A stretch of 64,000 bases of DNA from Bacillus pumilus (GCF_038738535.1 NZ_CP046128.1:2294001-2358000), one strand, 5' to 3'. Positions 18,263-29,911 are shown, numbered from the stretch's first letter. The notes: generated by a model not told the origin, from the letters alone. Numbers and translations are program-made.

Positions 18263-20644
18263 TTCATGCATAAAATCAAATGGAGTGATTCCCTCCATGC
18301 CAATATTTGCGTCATGTACGCTAAACGGAAGCTCTTTTTGGAGCGCTGCAAGCTCCGCATCCATAACTTCATCAGTTTGCATCAGCCGCATCGTTAAGGA
18401 CGTTTGTCTGAGCGAATCCTCATTGTTTTTCACGCCCCACTCCAGCGCTGATTCCTCGCCGCACAGGATTAAAAACTTTTTACTTCGTGTAATGGCTGTG
18501 TACAGCAGATTTCGCCTTAGCATTCTGTAGTAGCTTCTCACGACTGGCAGCACAACGATTGGGAATTCACTGCCTTGTGATTTGTGGATGGAGCAGCAAT
18601 AGGCATGTGTAAATTGATGAAAATCCTTTTTTGTAAAGGTGATTTCATTCCCATCAAAGGAGATCACAGCCATGTCTTCTTTTTCCGTGTTTTCTTTCGC
18701 ATAAAAAATCGAGACAATTTCGCCGATATCACCGTTAAAAATATTATTTTCCGGCTGATTCACAAGCTGAAGCACTTTATCACCGGTCCGGTACACCACA
18801 TCACCAAACGGGATTTCTCTGCCCTTTGGTTTTTTAGGATTCAAAATGTGCTGCAGCATTTTATTGAGCTCATTAATGCCTGCTTTCCCTTTATACATTG
18901 GCGCAAGCACTTGAATGTCTTTTGCTGAATAGCCTTTTTGAGCAGCATTGCTGACGACTTTCTCAATCACTTCTTTCATTTGATCAGCTGAGCATTTTAT
19001 GAAGGATCGGTCCTTTGAACGTGCGGTAATATCTTTTGGCAGTACGCCATTTTTCATATCATGTGCAAGTTCAACAATGCTGGAGCCGTCTGCCTGCCGG
19101 TAAATATCTGTCAGTGTAACAGCTGGTACGGCTTGTGAGGCAAGTAAATCCCTTAACACTTGGCCTGGTCCGACAGATGGAAGCTGATGTTCATCTCCTA
19201 CCATGATCACTTGGATATGATCAGGAATCGCTTTAAACAAGTGATTCGCAAGCCAAATATCCAGCATACTTGATTCATCAATGATGACAAGCTTTCCTTC
19301 AATCGGCTGTTCCTCATCATGCGAAAAGCCCTCTGATCCGTTCCAGCCGAGCAAACGGTGAATGGTTACAGCTGGAAGCCCTGTTGATTCTGTCATCCGT
19401 TTAGCTGCTCGTCCAGTTGGCGCCGCAAGCACAAATGGAAAGGATTCATCTTTTTTGTAATCACTCGGATCAAGAGATACACCGTGAAGATCGCTGTAAA
19501 GCTCAACAATCCCTTTAATGACCGTTGTCTTCCCAGTCCCAGGTCCGCCTGTTAAAAGCAGCATTGGGGACATGAGTGCCTTTTGAATCGCTTCCTTTTG
19601 TGTCGGCGCATACTGGACGCCCAGCCGTTCCTCGAGCTCGCCAAGTGCGAGCAGGAATTCCGATTCAGGGAATTGATCTGCATATTCCGTTTGGGAGACG
19701 ATTTTTTGTATCCGTTTGGCGACACTTTGCTCCGCATAAAATAAGGACGGGTGATAGCAGCGCTCATCTTCAATGATCATCTCTTTCCCTTCGCCAAGTG
19801 CAATGATCTGATTGGCGACATCCATTTCCGTCACTTTGTACTCATTGCCTGTCTGATTGAGCAGCTTGCGGGTTTCAACGATCAAATCTTTCGTTTGTAT
19901 GTACGTATGACCGTCCTGAAGACTTGCTGTTTCGACTGTATAAAGCAGGGCTGCACGGATTCGCTCTGGGTCATTTCCTGAGATGCCGGTTCTAGCGCCA
20001 AGCTCATCCGCCTTAATAAATCCGATCCCTTCGACATCCTTGACGAGCTGATACGGGTTTTCCTCAATCTTTTGCAGCGTTTCACTCTCGTACACTTGGT
20101 ATATCTTCATGCTGAGCTGAGGACCAAAGCCATATTGATTCAGGCTGATCATGATTTGTTCCAATCCTTGATGTTCCTGGAGCGCTGCGGCCAGCTTATC
20201 TGCCTTCTTTTTTGATAAGCGCGGAACATCATACAAAACAGCTGGGTCACGCATAATTTTATGAAGCGTCTGATTGCCAAGCTGCCCCACAATTTCTTCC
20301 GCCGTCTTTTTCCCTATTCCCTCAAATAAATCACTTGAGAGATAATGAATGATTCCTTGCTTCGTTGTCGGTACTTCCTTTTGAAAATGAGTGGCCTGAA
20401 ACTGTTCACCAAATTTCGGATGGCTTGTGACTTTGCCATAGAAGGTGTAAGTTTCTTCCTCATGAAGTGCTGGGAAGTAGCCTGTGACAGATGCTGTTTT
20501 TTCCTCTAAGTTTTCCGATGTTTCAATGACTTTCACCTTTAACACCGAGTATAAATTACTTTCATTATGGAAAATAACGGCTTGAACTGTCCCCTTTAAA
20601 AACGGTTCGTCCTCAAGCTTCATTTGATCTGGATGTTCCTGCAC
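18260..20644 (-). CDS. recD2: ATP-dependent DNA helicase RecD2
   Basis: A superfamily 1B 5'-3' helicase (794 residues) that acts without RecBC; in B. subtilis it supports replication fork progress and repair. It has an N-terminal OB-like domain, a helix-hairpin-helix region (FEGIGKKTAEEIVGQLG and later GIGFIKADELG), and Walker A LTGGPGTGKTT near residue 365. Motif II VIIDESSMLD, VMVGDEHQLPSVGPG and the C-terminal HKSQGSEFP and TAITRSKK complete the motor. It is downstream of yrrB. Confidence 0.96.
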   Translation of the reverse strand: MQEHPDQMKLEDEPFLKGTVQAVIFHNESNLYSVLKVKVIETSENLEEKTASVTGYFPALHEEETYTFYGKVTSHPKFGEQFQATHFQKEVPTTKQGIIHYLSSDLFEGIGKKTAEEIVGQLGNQTLHKIMRDPAVLYDVPRLSKKKADKLAAALQEHQGLEQIMISLNQYGFGPQLSMKIYQVYESETLQKIEENPYQLVKDVEGIGFIKADELGARTGISGNDPERIRAALLYTVETASLQDGHTYIQTKDLIVETRKLLNQTGNEYKVTEMDVANQIIALGEGKEMIIEDERCYHPSLFYAEQSVAKRIQKIVSQTEYADQFPESEFLLALGELEERLGVQYAPTQKEAIQKALMSPMLLLTGGPGTGKTTVIKGIVELYSDLHGVSLDPSDYKKDESFPFVLAAPTGRAAKRMTESTGLPAVTIHRLLGWNGSEGFSHDEEQPIEGKLVIIDESSMLDIWLANHLFKAIPDHIQVIMVGDEHQLPSVGPGQVLRDLLASQAVPAVTLTDIYRQADGSSIVELAHDMKNGVLPKDITARSKDRSFIKCSADQMKEVIEKVVSNAAQKGYSAKDIQVLAPMYKGKAGINELNKMLQHILNPKKPKGREIPFGDVVYRTGDKVLQLVNQPENNIFNGDIGEIVSIFYAKENTEKEDMAVISFDGNEITFTKKDFHQFTHAYCCSIHKSQGSEFPIVVLPVVRSYYRMLRRNLLYTAITRSKKFLILCGEESALEWGVKNNEDSLRQTSLTMRLMQTDEVMDAELAALQKELPFSVHDANIGMEGITPFDFMHE

Positions 20645-20663
20645 AGGTCTTCCCTCCTTCCGT

Positions 20664-21317
20664 CTATTCTGCCTCTTGAATCAGCTTTTGCGCATGTAGT
20701 GCCAGCATATGGTCAGGCTGCACGTCAATGGCTTTTCCTAGCATCTCAAGTGCTTCGTCTTTTTTCTCTAAGTATGCATACGCAACCCCTAAATTATAAA
20801 AGGCATCTGCATGCTGCGGATCACGCGCGACCACCTCGGTAAAGGTTGTCACCGCTTCTTCCAGCAATTGTTCATTTGCTAAGCACATGCCAAATTGGAA
20901 TCTTGCTTCATTATCTTCTTCATTCAGTTCGATGGCACGCTGAAGATAGGGCATCGCAAGCTTCGGCTGCTCTAATTTGATGAGCGTCTGCCCCAGCATA
21001 TAAAATAAATCACTATTTTCCATGCCAGCTTGTAGTGCTTGTTCAAAATAGTCTTTTGCTTTCATAAAGTCTTCTTTTAATGTGTATACATTTCCTGCCC
21101 CGTAATAGGCTGCAGCTGCGGCGTGATCAAGTTCAATGGCTTTTTGAAAGAAGTTTAACGCACGTTCAAATTCATTGATGCTTGAAAGCAAGTTCGCAAA
21201 GTTAATATATGGAACCGGGTCTTTTGGGCTTTCTTCAATGGCTTTCGTAAAAGCTTCAGCTGCTTTTTCGATGTTGCCTTGATTTAAGGCTTCTATGCCA
21301 ATTTCGTTATGATTCAT
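20664..21317 (-). CDS. yrrB: TPR-repeat protein YrrB
   Basis: A 217-residue protein made almost entirely of about six tetratricopeptide repeats, each with the W/A-G-Y/F-A-P pattern (for example AYYGAGNVYTLKEDFMKAKDYFEQAL and AFYNLGVAYAYLEKKDEALEML). It is probably a scaffold; the partner is unknown. I start at the ATG at 21317 (AAAGGA upstream), giving MNHNEIGIEALNQGN; the frame continues 11 codons further. Its start lies just 20 nt beyond the mnmA terminator hairpin. Confidence 0.9.
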   Translation of the reverse strand: MNHNEIGIEALNQGNIEKAAEAFTKAIEESPKDPVPYINFANLLSSINEFERALNFFQKAIELDHAAAAAYYGAGNVYTLKEDFMKAKDYFEQALQAGMENSDLFYMLGQTLIKLEQPKLAMPYLQRAIELNEEDNEARFQFGMCLANEQLLEEAVTTFTEVVARDPQHADAFYNLGVAYAYLEKKDEALEMLGKAIDVQPDHMLALHAQKLIQEAE

Positions 21318-21337
21318 TCGCTCTCTCATCCTTTCAT

Positions 21338-21371
21338 TAAAAAACCTCAACAGCGACGTTGAGGTTTTGAA
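21338..21371 (-). terminator. Terminator between mnmA and yrrB
   Basis: AAAACCTCAACG pairs with TGTTGAGGTTTTTT on the minus strand, just past the mnmA stop. The yrrB start is only about 20 nt beyond it. Confidence 0.85.
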
Positions 21372-21377
21372 AACATG

Positions 21378-22563
<1,186 letters not shown>

Positions 22564-22591
22564 TTTTCACACACGAACAAAAGAGGAGCAT

Positions 22592-23734
22592 TTATTTGGC
22601 TAAGCGTTTGACAACAGCTGCTATCTTGCGCGCCGCCTGCTTCACATGATCCTCTTCATTCCCAAGACCGAAGCTTATTCTGACTGAGGACGTCAGCTTG
22701 TCTGCTTCTTCGCCATACATGGCGCTTAACACGTGCGAAGGAAGGACGGATCCAGCCGTACATGCAGATCCACTTGAAACAGCAATTCCTTCCATATCTA
22801 AATTCACAAGTAACGATTCGATGGAAACGCCCGGGAAATGAACATTTAAAATGTGAGGCAATGTCTCTTTCGGGTGCCCATTGACAGAGAAATTGAGTGA
22901 TTCCTCTTCGAATACTTGCAGCATGATTTCTTTGAGCTTACCATAATGCATGGCTTTTTCTCTTCTATTTTGCTTCGTTAATTGAACTGCTTCTGCAAGT
23001 CCAACGATCCCTGCCACATTTTCAGTGCCAGCACGGCGTTTTCTTTCTTGTTCTCCTCCGAATATTTGCGGAGAAAGTTTCACGCCTTCGTTTACATATA
23101 AAAAGCCTGTTCCCATTGGACCATTTAGCTTATGGCCAGAAGCAGATAAGAGATCAATATGAAGGTCTGCTACATCAATAGGCATTGTTCCAAACGCCTG
23201 CACGGCGTCTGTATGAAAATGAGCAGTGTGATTGTGTAAAAGCTCGCCAATGTCTTTGATTGGCTGAATCACACCTGTTTCATTATTGCCGTACATGATG
23301 GTCACAAGAATCGTATCATCTCTCAGTGCTTGTTTTAGTTGTTCAAGATGAATCAATCCAGTTTCATCCACATCTAAATATGTCACGTCAAATCCTAGCT
23401 TCTCTAGGCGTTCACATGTGTGCAGCACCGCATGATGCTCTGTTTTTGCTGTGATGATATGTTTTCCTTTATGCTGTCTTGCCATGGCCACACCTGTAAT
23501 CGCCAGGTTGTCCGCCTCTGTTCCTCCGCTTGTGAGGATGATCTCCTGTGGTTTACAGTGTAATTCTCCTGCAATCACTTCTCTTGCTTCATCGAGCCAC
23601 TTTCTTGCCTCGCGCCCATATGAATGAATACTAGAGGGATTGCCAAATATCTCTGTAAAGTAAGGCATCATCTTGTCCACAATACGCTGATCCATTGGCG
23701 TTGTGGCCGCATGATCTAAATAGATTCGTTCCAT
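22592..23734 (-). CDS. yrvO: Cysteine desulfurase YrvO
   Basis: A PLP enzyme taking sulfur from cysteine (380 residues); in B. subtilis YrvO passes it directly to MnmA, bypassing a relay. Motifs seen: LDHAATTP at the N-terminus, TSGGTEADN, the PLP lysine in SASGHKLNGPMG near residue 205, and the persulfide Cys in SSGSACTAGS near residue 327. It is downstream of cymR and upstream of mnmA. Confidence 0.94.
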   Translation of the reverse strand: MERIYLDHAATTPMDQRIVDKMMPYFTEIFGNPSSIHSYGREARKWLDEAREVIAGELHCKPQEIILTSGGTEADNLAITGVAMARQHKGKHIITAKTEHHAVLHTCERLEKLGFDVTYLDVDETGLIHLEQLKQALRDDTILVTIMYGNNETGVIQPIKDIGELLHNHTAHFHTDAVQAFGTMPIDVADLHIDLLSASGHKLNGPMGTGFLYVNEGVKLSPQIFGGEQERKRRAGTENVAGIVGLAEAVQLTKQNRREKAMHYGKLKEIMLQVFEEESLNFSVNGHPKETLPHILNVHFPGVSIESLLVNLDMEGIAVSSGSACTAGSVLPSHVLSAMYGEEADKLTSSVRISFGLGNEEDHVKQAARKIAAVVKRLAK

Positions 23735-23752
23735 TTCCGGTACACCTCTGAT

Positions 23753-24172
23753 CTAAATATAGAACATATACGCGTCTTGATTTCCGTCATCTGTGTAGCT
23801 TGCCAAGTCTTCAAGAGTTGTATTGTCTAGTACGTCTTTTACTGCATCACGAATCCGAATCCAAAGTTCACGCTTTGCTGGTTCTTCGTTTTCGATGACT
23901 TCGACAGGACTAATCGGTCCTTCTAAAACACGAATAATATCACCGGCTGTGATCTCGTTTGGTTCATGTGCAAGAACATAGCCGCCATATGCACCGCGAA
24001 TACTTTTCACAAGACGGGCATTCCGAAGTGGTGAGACAAGCTGCTCTAAATAATGCTCAGACAAATTATTGTTTTGAGCGATTGATTTTAATGATGTGGG
24101 GCCTTCGCCATGTTTTTTGGCTAATTCGATCATGATCGTCAGACCATATCTGCCTTTAGTTGAAATTTTCAA
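23753..24172 (-). CDS. cymR: Cysteine metabolism repressor CymR (Rrf2 family)
   Basis: An Rrf2-type winged-helix repressor (139 residues). In B. subtilis CymR with CysK represses sulfur-acquisition genes. The HTH core KSIAQNNNLSEHYLEQLVSPLR and the wing SIRGAYGGYVL are intact, and the protein has no Fe-S cysteine cluster, as expected for CymR. The TTG at 24172 gives the usual MKISTKGRYGLTIMIELA start; an in-frame GTG three codons earlier lies in the binding site. It is upstream of yrvO. Confidence 0.94.
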   Translation of the reverse strand: MKISTKGRYGLTIMIELAKKHGEGPTSLKSIAQNNNLSEHYLEQLVSPLRNARLVKSIRGAYGGYVLAHEPNEITAGDIIRVLEGPISPVEVIENEEPAKRELWIRIRDAVKDVLDNTTLEDLASYTDDGNQDAYMFYI

Positions 24173-24253
24173 GTTAAACACCTCTGCGTTTTCTATTCTA
24201 TGTCATCAATTATTTTTCTGATTTCATATACGCTGATATATAGACCAAAAGCA

Positions 24254-24262
24254 ATTATATCA
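24254..24262 (-). promoter_or_regulatory. Extended -10 promoter of cymR
   Basis: TGATATAAT on the minus strand is an extended -10 (TGn plus a perfect TATAAT), about 80 nt before the cymR start. No good -35 is seen, as is common with extended -10 elements. Confidence 0.5.
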
Positions 24263-24380
24263 TACTTTCAGCCAACTTTCATTTGCCGGTTCTGAGCGCT
24301 TTAGGAGGACGCATCCCTTTTCTATTTGAAGAAATTTCGGTACTCTATACAAACAAGACATTGCTTTAGGAGAGATAATC

Positions 24381-25646
24381 ATGAAACCTTTAGCGTACCG
24401 GATGCGCCCAAGTCATATTGAAGACATCATTGGGCAGGAGCATCTCGTTGGAGAAGGTCAAATTATTAGACGAATGGTCGAGGCAAAACATTTATCCTCG
24501 ATGATTTTATACGGACCGCCGGGCATCGGCAAAACATCGATTGCGACCGCGATCGCTGGCAGTACAAGCATTGCGTTTCGGACGTTGAATGCAGTCATTC
24601 ATAACAAAAAGGATATGGAAGCTGTCGCCGCTGAAGCGAAAATGAGCGGCCAGGTCATCCTTATTTTAGACGAGGTTCACAGGCTTGATAAAGGAAAGCA
24701 GGATTTCCTTCTTCCTTATTTAGAAAATGGCATGATCATTTTAATTGGCGCAACGACCGCTAACCCCTATCATGCGATCAACCCTGCCATCCGAAGCCGG
24801 ACACAAATATTTGAGCTAAAACCGCTTGAAACAGAGCAAATCAAAGCTGCGTTAACAAGAGCGTTACAGGATGAACATCGCGGGCTTGGCGGTTATGAGG
24901 TGACAGTGAACGATGAAGCGATGAATCATTTTGCCAATGGATGCGGTGGAGACGTACGCTCTGCTTTAAATGCGTTAGAATTAGCTGTCTTATCGACAAA
25001 AGCAGATGAGGCTGGGCATATTATGATCACTCTTGCCGCAGCAGAAGAATGTTTACAAAAAAAGAGCTTCTCACATGATAAGAATGGTGATGCTCATTAT
25101 GATGTCCTCTCGGCTTTTCAAAAATCCATTAGAGGATCTGACGCAGATGCGGCGCTGCATTACCTTGCCAGACTGATTGAAGCAGGAGACCTTGAAAGCA
25201 TTTCAAGGAGATTACTCGTGATGGCTTACGAAGATATTGGTTTAGCTAGTCCGCAGGCAGGTCCTCGTGTGTTAAGCGCTGTTCAAACAGCAGAAAGAGT
25301 CGGCTTCCCGGAAGCACGAATTCCGCTGGCTAACGCAGTCATTGAACTGTGTCTTTCTCCTAAATCCAACTCGGCATATAAGGCGGTTGATGCGGCGCTG
25401 GGTGACATTCGCTCAGGGAAAATTGGTGAAATCCCTGTTCATTTAAAGGATGCTCACTACAAAGGAGCTACAGCACTCGGCAGAGGTGTCGATTACTTAT
25501 ACCCACACGATTATGAAAACGGCTGGGTGAAGCAGCAATACTTACCTGATCCGCTGAAAAACAAGCAATACTATGAACCGAAGCAAACAGGCAAATTTGA
25601 AGGCGCACTGAAACAGGTATATGAGAATTTAAAACGCCAAAAATAA
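24381..25646 (+). CDS. rarA: Replication-associated recombination protein RarA (MgsA/YrvN)
   Basis: A clamp-loader-like AAA+ ATPase (421 residues) acting at stalled replication forks. Walker A GPPGIGKTS is near residues 47-55, Walker B LILDEVHR near 95, sensor 1 GATTANP, and an arginine-finger region IRSRTQIFEL follow. The C-terminal tetramerisation region includes AYEDIGLASPQAG. The ATG follows AGGAGAG. It is plus-strand, divergent from cymR and convergent with tcdA. Confidence 0.95.
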   Translation: MKPLAYRMRPSHIEDIIGQEHLVGEGQIIRRMVEAKHLSSMILYGPPGIGKTSIATAIAGSTSIAFRTLNAVIHNKKDMEAVAAEAKMSGQVILILDEVHRLDKGKQDFLLPYLENGMIILIGATTANPYHAINPAIRSRTQIFELKPLETEQIKAALTRALQDEHRGLGGYEVTVNDEAMNHFANGCGGDVRSALNALELAVLSTKADEAGHIMITLAAAEECLQKKSFSHDKNGDAHYDVLSAFQKSIRGSDADAALHYLARLIEAGDLESISRRLLVMAYEDIGLASPQAGPRVLSAVQTAERVGFPEARIPLANAVIELCLSPKSNSAYKAVDAALGDIRSGKIGEIPVHLKDAHYKGATALGRGVDYLYPHDYENGWVKQQYLPDPLKNKQYYEPKQTGKFEGALKQVYENLKRQK

Positions 25647-25679
25647 AAAAAGCCCCCTGCATGTTAGCAGGCGGGCTGT
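25645..25679. terminator. Bidirectional terminator between rarA and tcdA
   Basis: GCCCCCTGC and GCAGGCGGGC flank a short loop, with A and T runs on both sides. It ends both convergent genes. Confidence 0.85.
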
Positions 25680-26444
25680 TTATTTATCCTTCACACGTGT
25701 AATTGGAATATCTTTTAAAAGCTTCATAATGACATGACCACCCATGATCAGCCCTGCAACAGACGGGACGAACGCATTGGATGATGGCGGCATTTGTGCC
25801 TTGCGAATCTTCGCTTCATCATTTCCAACTTCTTTTCTGACATCTTCGCGAATCACAATCGGACTTTCATCAGAGAAAATGACTTCAATTCCTTTACGAA
25901 TCCCTTCTTTGCGCAGACGCGTTCTCACGACTTTTGCAATTGGATCGGTATGTGTTTTTGAAATGTCATCAATTTTGAAGCGGGTCGGATCTGTTTTGTT
26001 TGCAGCACCCATACTCGAAATAATGTTCACATTGCGTTTCAGGCACTCTTTCATTAAATGAATTTTATAGTGAATCGTATCTGACGCATCGATGACATAA
26101 TCAAGCGGATACTCAAAAAATTGCTCATATGTTTCCTCTGTATAAAACATCTTAAGCGCAACAACTTCACATTCTGGATTAATATCAGCGATTCTCGCCT
26201 GCATTAAGTCAACCTTTGGCTGACCAACTGTTGAAAGCAATGCTGGCAGCTGACGGTTCACATTTGTAATATCAATATCATCTTTATCAACAAGAACAAT
26301 ACGGCCAACGCCTGAACGAGCGAGTGCCTCAACTGCAAATGAGCCAACGCCGCCCACACCAAGCACTGCAACTGTACTGTTTTTTAATATATCTAAGCCT
26401 TCCTTGCCTATAGCAAGCTCGTTTCTTGAAAACTGATGTAACAA
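25680..26444 (-). CDS. tcdA: tRNA threonylcarbamoyladenosine dehydratase TcdA (YrvM)
   Basis: An E1-like ThiF-family enzyme (254 residues) that uses ATP to cyclise t6A37 to ct6A37. The adenylate-binding GVGGVGSFAVEALARSG is near residues 32-48, with the VDKDDIDITNVNRQ block after it. I start at the TTG at 26444, giving MLHQFSRNELAIG. The in-frame GTG three codons earlier is only 4 nt from the site. The 6S RNA gene lies just upstream. Confidence 0.93.
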   Translation of the reverse strand: MLHQFSRNELAIGKEGLDILKNSTVAVLGVGGVGSFAVEALARSGVGRIVLVDKDDIDITNVNRQLPALLSTVGQPKVDLMQARIADINPECEVVALKMFYTEETYEQFFEYPLDYVIDASDTIHYKIHLMKECLKRNVNIISSMGAANKTDPTRFKIDDISKTHTDPIAKVVRTRLRKEGIRKGIEVIFSDESPIVIREDVRKEVGNDEAKIRKAQMPPSSNAFVPSVAGLIMGGHVIMKLLKDIPITRVKDK

Positions 26445-26534
26445 GTGCCTCACTCCACCTTTATTTAAAATGAATCGAAAGAATCATATCATATTCAAAC
26501 TTCTTCGTCATCCTTCTGAAAAAGAAAAAAACAC

Positions 26535-26717
26535 AAAAAAGTCCCGACAACGCCGCCAGCTTTTCCTTCGTTTTGAACCCCGCACCATGCAGGTGGGTGC
26601 TTTCTTCCTGACTTTATAAGTCCTCTAAAGAGGCATTTATGCAGAAAGGAAAGGCAAGCTCCCGTATAAAAAAATGTTCGGTCAAAACTAGGTAACCACC
26701 GTACGTATCAGGACTTT
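26535..26717 (-). ncRNA. bsrA: 6S-1 RNA (BsrA)
   Basis: The minus strand from 26717 begins AAAGTCCTGAT and ends GTCGGGACTTTTTTGTG. These ends form the closing stem of 6S RNA, the last T run serving as terminator. The region lies between aspS and tcdA (yrvM), which is the bsrA locus of B. subtilis. Length is about 183 nt against about 190 in B. subtilis. 6S RNA binds the sigma-A holoenzyme by mimicking open promoter DNA. The likely start is about 11 nt upstream, suggesting a processed 5' end. Confidence 0.85.
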
Positions 26718-26734
26718 ATTTATTGATTGAAGAA

Positions 26735-26763
26735 AGCATATCATAGGCATGCCGCTTTTTCAA
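26735..26763 (-). promoter_or_regulatory. Promoter of the 6S-1 RNA gene
   Basis: TTGAAA (26758-26763) and TATGCT (26735-26740), 17-bp spacer, on the minus strand. It lies in the gap after aspS, whose small GC-rich hairpin overlaps the -35. Confidence 0.6.
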
Positions 26764-26794
26764 GCGTTTACATGCCCATATCCATGCGTCTATT

Positions 26795-28579
26795 TTACTG
26801 TTTTACTTTTGTTTTAATGGCTAAACTTAGCTCATCAAGCTGCGCTTCGCTTACAGTGCCAGGAGCATCTGTAAGCACACAGCTCGCACTTGCCGTTTTC
26901 GGGAACGCAATGGTATCTCTTAAGTTAGAGCGGCCGGCAAGCAGCATCACTAAGCGGTCAAGACCAAGCGCGATTCCGCCATGCGGAGGAACTCCATGCT
27001 CAAAAGCATCTAGAAGGAAGCCGAATTGTTCATATGCCTCTTCTTTTGAAAACCCAAGTAAGCTAAACATTTTTTCTTGAATATCCTTTTCGAAAATACG
27101 AATCGAACCTCCGCCAAGCTCATAGCCATTCAGTACAAGATCGTAAGCCTGTGCCTTCATGTCTTCTGGGATTGTCTCAATTAATTCAAGATCGTCGCGT
27201 ACTGGCATTGTGAAAGGATGATGGGCAGCATAGAAGCGGCCTTCTTCTTCATCTTTTTCAAGCAGCGGCCAATCAACAACCCATAAGAAGTTGAATAGAG
27301 ACTCATCAATGAGTTCAAGCTCTTTGCCGAGTTTTAGGCGAAGGGCACCAAGTGCATCATGGACAACAGACGTCTTATCTGCAACAAAAAGTAACAGGTC
27401 ACCTTCTTCGACTTGCAGCTGCTCCTTTAATTCTGCCTGCTTTGCTTCATCAAAGAATTTAGCAATCGGTCCTTTTAATTCTGCCCCTTCTGCTTTTAGC
27501 CAAGCTAGACCTTTTGCACCGTAGTTCGCTGCAAATGCACCAAGGGCATCAATGTCTTTTCTTGAGTAGTTGGCTGCAGCACCTTTGACATTGATGGCTT
27601 TCACAGCTCCACCATTTTTCACAGCTCCGCTAAAGACTTTGAAATCGGAATCTTTTACCGTATCTGAAATGTTGACAAGCTTCATCTCAAAACGTGTATC
27701 TGGCTTATCAGATCCATAAGAATTCATCGCTTCATCATATGTCATACGGGGTAATGGCAATGTCAGGTCTACGCCTTTGACATCTTTCATCACCTTTGCC
27801 ATCATCTCTTCGGCAAGCGTCATAATGTCCTCTTGACTCATAAAGGACATTTCAATATCGACTTGTGTGAATTCCGGCTGACGGTCAGCACGCAAGTCTT
27901 CATCTCTAAAGCAGCGGGCAATTTGATAGTAACGATCCATCCCTGAGACCATCAGCAATTGTTTAAATAATTGCGGAGACTGAGGCAAGGCATAGAATTC
28001 TCCCTCATGTACACGGCTTGGAACAAGATAGTCACGTGCTCCCTCTGGCGTACTTTTTGTTAAAATCGGTGTTTCAATATCTAGAAAGCCGTTGTCATCT
28101 AAGAAATGGCGGAATGCTTTTGTGACTTCATGTCGCATTTTCATCGTTTCAAACATAGCAGGACGGCGAAGGTCTAAGTAACGGTATTTTAAGCGCACAT
28201 CTTCTGATACCTCGTCTGCTTGATCTGAAATCACAAAAGGAGGGGTCTTCGCTTCATTTAACACGCTGACCGTTTCGACTTGAATTTCAATTTTCCCTGT
28301 TTTTAAATTTGGGTTGATCGTTGCGTCTTCTCTTGCGACAACCGTTCCTTTAATATCAAGGACATATTCATTACGAATCGATTCTGCTGTCTCAAGTGCC
28401 TCTTTTGATAGGTCTGGATTGAAGACAGCTTGTACAATCCCTGTACGGTCGCGCAGATCAATAAAGATTAATCCGCCAAGGTCACGTCTTTTTTGAACCC
28501 ATCCTTTTAATACAACGGTTTGACCGATTTGGTCTTCTGTTACTTCTCCACAATAAAAAGTTCTACCAAACACAAACAT
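26795..28579 (-). CDS. aspS: Aspartyl-tRNA synthetase
   Basis: A class IIb synthetase (594 residues): N-terminal OB anticodon-binding domain ([22 protein letters not shown]), catalytic domain with [16 protein letters not shown] (motif 2), bacterial GAD insert, and motif 3 [13 protein letters not shown]. It charges tRNA-Asp, possibly also tRNA-Asn if Gat-type amidation exists. The ATG follows AGAAGGAG. It is 12 nt after hisS, in one operon under the hisS T-box. Confidence 0.97.
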   Translation of the reverse strand: MFVFGRTFYCGEVTEDQIGQTVVLKGWVQKRRDLGGLIFIDLRDRTGIVQAVFNPDLSKEALETAESIRNEYVLDIKGTVVAREDATINPNLKTGKIEIQVETVSVLNEAKTPPFVISDQADEVSEDVRLKYRYLDLRRPAMFETMKMRHEVTKAFRHFLDDNGFLDIETPILTKSTPEGARDYLVPSRVHEGEFYALPQSPQLFKQLLMVSGMDRYYQIARCFRDEDLRADRQPEFTQVDIEMSFMSQEDIMTLAEEMMAKVMKDVKGVDLTLPLPRMTYDEAMNSYGSDKPDTRFEMKLVNISDTVKDSDFKVFSGAVKNGGAVKAINVKGAAANYSRKDIDALGAFAANYGAKGLAWLKAEGAELKGPIAKFFDEAKQAELKEQLQVEEGDLLLFVADKTSVVHDALGALRLKLGKELELIDESLFNFLWVVDWPLLEKDEEEGRFYAAHHPFTMPVRDDLELIETIPEDMKAQAYDLVLNGYELGGGSIRIFEKDIQEKMFSLLGFSKEEAYEQFGFLLDAFEHGVPPHGGIALGLDRLVMLLAGRSNLRDTIAFPKTASASCVLTDAPGTVSEAQLDELSLAIKTKVKQ

Positions 28580-28591
28580 TCCACTCCTTCT

Positions 28592-29866
28592 TTACGCCTT
28601 CTTGTGGGCCTTCATCATTTGAATCAGCTCATCAAGCTTCACTTCAATTTGTTCACCCGTTGTCGTATCTTTTACATTCACAATGCGCTGCGCCAGCTCA
28701 TCTTCACCAAGGACTGCAATAAACTTGGCTTTTAATCGATCAGCCGCTTTAAATTGCCCTTTTAATTTCTTCCCTGTATAGTCCATTTCACTTGAAATGC
28801 CTTCTTTTCTCAGACGGTTTAATAATGAAACAGAGTAATCCTTCGCTTCATCACCGAGTGCAGCAATGTATAGATCAATGCCATCTTGCAGTGGAAGATC
28901 AATCCCTTCAGCATCGATTGCTGCTAGGAAACGCTCAATACTCATAGCAAAACCGATTCCTGGTGATTCAGGACCGCCAATTCCTTCAACAAGTCCATCA
29001 TAACGGCCTCCGCCGGCTAATGTGGTAATCGCGCCAAAGCCTTCAGCATTACTCATGATCTCAAATGCCGTGTGATTGTAGTAATCAAGACCGCGCACTA
29101 AGTTCGGATCGACGACATATTCAATGCCTATATCTGTTAAGTATTGTTTGACCTTTTCAAAATAAGTCCGTGATTCTTCATTTAAGTAATCTTGAATGGA
29201 TGGAGCCGTTGCCATCAATTCGTGGTCACGATCCTTTTTACAATCAAGAATTCGCAGCGGATTTTGATGTAAACGGGTTTGACAGTCATGACAGAATTCA
29301 TCAATTCTTGGTTCAAAGTGCTCGACAAGTGCTTTGCGGTAGTCTGCACGGCTCTCTTTGTCACCAAGGCTGTTAATGACGAGCTTTAAGTTAGAAAGGC
29401 CTGCTTTCTCATAAACACTCATCGCAAGTGAAATGACTTCTGCATCAATGGCAGGATCCTTTGAACCGATCGCTTCAATCCCAAATTGATAAAATTGACG
29501 ATATCTCCCTGTTTGCGGACGTTCATAACGGAACATCGGTCCAATGTAATACAGCTTTGTTGGCTGCGCGGGCTGTGCAAATAATTTATTTTCAACATAA
29601 GAACGTACAGTTGAAGCCGTTCCCTCTGGACGAAGGGTGATGCTGCGTCCCTTTTTATCTTCAAATGTATACATCTCTTTTTGAACGATATCGGTTGATT
29701 CGCCTACTCCCCGTGCAAACAGCTCTGTATGCTCAAAAATCGGTGTACGGATTTCTTTGTATTGAAAGGCTGCACATGTATCTCTTGCAATTTGTTCAAC
29801 ATACTGCCAGCGTTCTGACTCTCCAGGTAAAATATCCTGTGTACCTCTTGGAATATTAAAACTCAT
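28592..29866 (-). CDS. hisS: Histidyl-tRNA synthetase
   Basis: A class IIa synthetase of 424 residues from the ATG at 29866 (AGGAGG upstream). It starts [16 protein letters not shown]; motif 2 [19 protein letters not shown] is near residues 106-124 and the histidine-specific loops VRGLDYY and GGGRYDGL follow. The frame is open eight codons further upstream but those lie in the ribosome binding region. First gene of hisS-aspS. Confidence 0.97.
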   Translation of the reverse strand: MSFNIPRGTQDILPGESERWQYVEQIARDTCAAFQYKEIRTPIFEHTELFARGVGESTDIVQKEMYTFEDKKGRSITLRPEGTASTVRSYVENKLFAQPAQPTKLYYIGPMFRYERPQTGRYRQFYQFGIEAIGSKDPAIDAEVISLAMSVYEKAGLSNLKLVINSLGDKESRADYRKALVEHFEPRIDEFCHDCQTRLHQNPLRILDCKKDRDHELMATAPSIQDYLNEESRTYFEKVKQYLTDIGIEYVVDPNLVRGLDYYNHTAFEIMSNAEGFGAITTLAGGGRYDGLVEGIGGPESPGIGFAMSIERFLAAIDAEGIDLPLQDGIDLYIAALGDEAKDYSVSLLNRLRKEGISSEMDYTGKKLKGQFKAADRLKAKFIAVLGEDELAQRIVNVKDTTTGEQIEVKLDELIQMMKAHKKA

Positions 29867-29911
29867 TTTTCGTCCTCCTACGACCATCATTCATTTTTTA
29901 TGTGGACATAT

